NCBI GenBank assembly: GCA_022563075.1
Contig: JADFOC010000119.1
Coordinates: 1-7,532, forward strand
Reading direction: 5' to 3'
DNA from: Pseudomonadota bacterium
Lineage (GTDB): Bacteria > Pseudomonadota > Gammaproteobacteria > Pseudomonadales > Pseudohongiellaceae
Length of the DNA: 7,532 bases
This document shows, in pieces, positions 7,331 through 7,532 of the stretch. The position numbers were made by a program, and so were the translations under genes. The notes beneath the pieces are model-generated. The model was not told the origin of the DNA and ran no database searches. It saw only the letters and a list, made by a program, of their open reading frames with translations. Each line of letters starts with the position of its first letter. Positions within the stretch are counted from its first letter, which is position 1.

Positions 7331-7346
7331 TGGCATATATTTTGCT
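7331..7346 (+). promoter_or_regulatory. Sigma-54 (RpoN) promoter, presumably for glnA
   Basis: TGGCATATATTTTGCT matches the sigma-54 consensus TGGCAC/T-N5-TTGCA/T, with the invariant GG at 7332-7333 (-24) and GC at 7344-7345 (-12) separated by exactly 10 nt. Transcription would start near 7357 and run right. The two NtrC-type sites upstream supply the activator such a promoter requires. The downstream gene is beyond the window; glnA is inferred from the known glnA-thiI-typA neighbourhood of pseudomonads and from the control pattern. Confidence 0.85.
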
Positions 7347-7356
7347 CTTCCCCATG

Positions 7357-7532
7357 CACACAAGGCAAGTCAATAAAATCAGAATGCCTGTGATTGCCAT
7401 GGGAGCCCCTTGCAGTTCTGTCCCAGGCAACCCCTGCACCGGCAATCTAACAGGTGTCGGGGCACTAGTACGGCTCATTCATGGGCAACAAATGTGGCTG
7501 AGATGAGCTTTAGCTACGTCTGGAGTTAGGGA
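7357..7532 (+). promoter_or_regulatory. Long leader after the sigma-54 promoter with possible stem-loops
   Basis: No recognisable coding start lies between the predicted transcription start and the right edge, so at least about 175 nt appears to be untranslated leader or a small RNA. Possible helices: TGCCTG 7385-7390 with CAGGCA 7424-7429; CCCCTGCACC 7431-7440 with GGTGTCGGGG 7453-7462 (one mismatch, one wobble, 12-nt loop), the strongest; and GGCTCAT 7472-7478 with ATGAGCT 7503-7509 (one wobble). None is followed by a T-run, so no intrinsic terminator is evident. GGCAA recurs four times (7364, 7426, 7441, 7484). The final bases (GGAG, AGGGA) could be a Shine-Dalgarno sequence for a gene just outside. 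Pairing was judged by eye, not by energy calculation. Confidence 0.45.

Noticed and set aside
7270..7506. 78-codon + strand frame, and a 75-codon - strand frame at 7251-7478, in the right-hand intergenic region
   Set aside because: The + frame starts upstream of the predicted sigma-54 transcription start and spans the promoter; the - frame runs across the NtrC site. Neither resembles a known protein.
1..7532. Mobile elements, CRISPR, tRNA genes or a novel defence system
   Set aside because: No long direct or inverted repeats, transposase or integrase motifs, repeat-spacer pattern or cloverleaf sequence was seen; the genes are core housekeeping genes in a familiar order.

Overview
The window looks like a stretch of gammaproteobacterial chromosome of moderate GC content. 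The protein sequences resemble their Pseudomonas and Escherichia counterparts. From memory, the neighbourhood (hisE-tatABC, dtd, pip, typA, thiI, then a nitrogen-regulated promoter where glnA normally sits) matches the general region of Pseudomonas chromosomes that carries these same genes. I see no transposase, phage gene, CRISPR array, tRNA or rRNA, and every recognised protein is intact and near its family's usual length.

Left part (1-1948, + strand): hisE, apparently the last gene of a histidine operon that continues off the left edge, followed by tatA, tatB and tatC, the complete twin-arginine translocase. A perfect 9-bp inverted repeat separates hisE from tatA. tatB and tatC overlap by 14 nt.

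Middle and right part (1967-7118, - strand): thiI, typA (bipA), pip and dtd, read leftward. dtd converges on tatC with only 18 nt between the stop codons. dtd and typA both use GTG starts. The 180-nt thiI-typA gap holds a 49-codon hydrophobic reading frame that may be a small protein or chance.

Right edge (7119-7532): a gene-free control region. It has two NtrC-type palindromes 30 bp apart (centres 7232 and 7262), then a near-consensus sigma-54 promoter (7331-7346) pointing right, then at least about 175 nt of apparently transcribed leader with three possible stem-loops and no start codon for a recognisable protein. This is the arrangement expected upstream of glnA (glutamine synthetase), but the gene itself is outside the window. 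The long leader, or an NtrC-controlled small RNA encoded there, is the best candidate for something undescribed.

Functionally the genes are mostly housekeeping: histidine synthesis, export of folded proteins, removal of D-amino acids from tRNA, N-terminal proline removal, ribosome-associated GTPase activity, tRNA and thiamine sulfur transfer, and (by inference) nitrogen assimilation next door.
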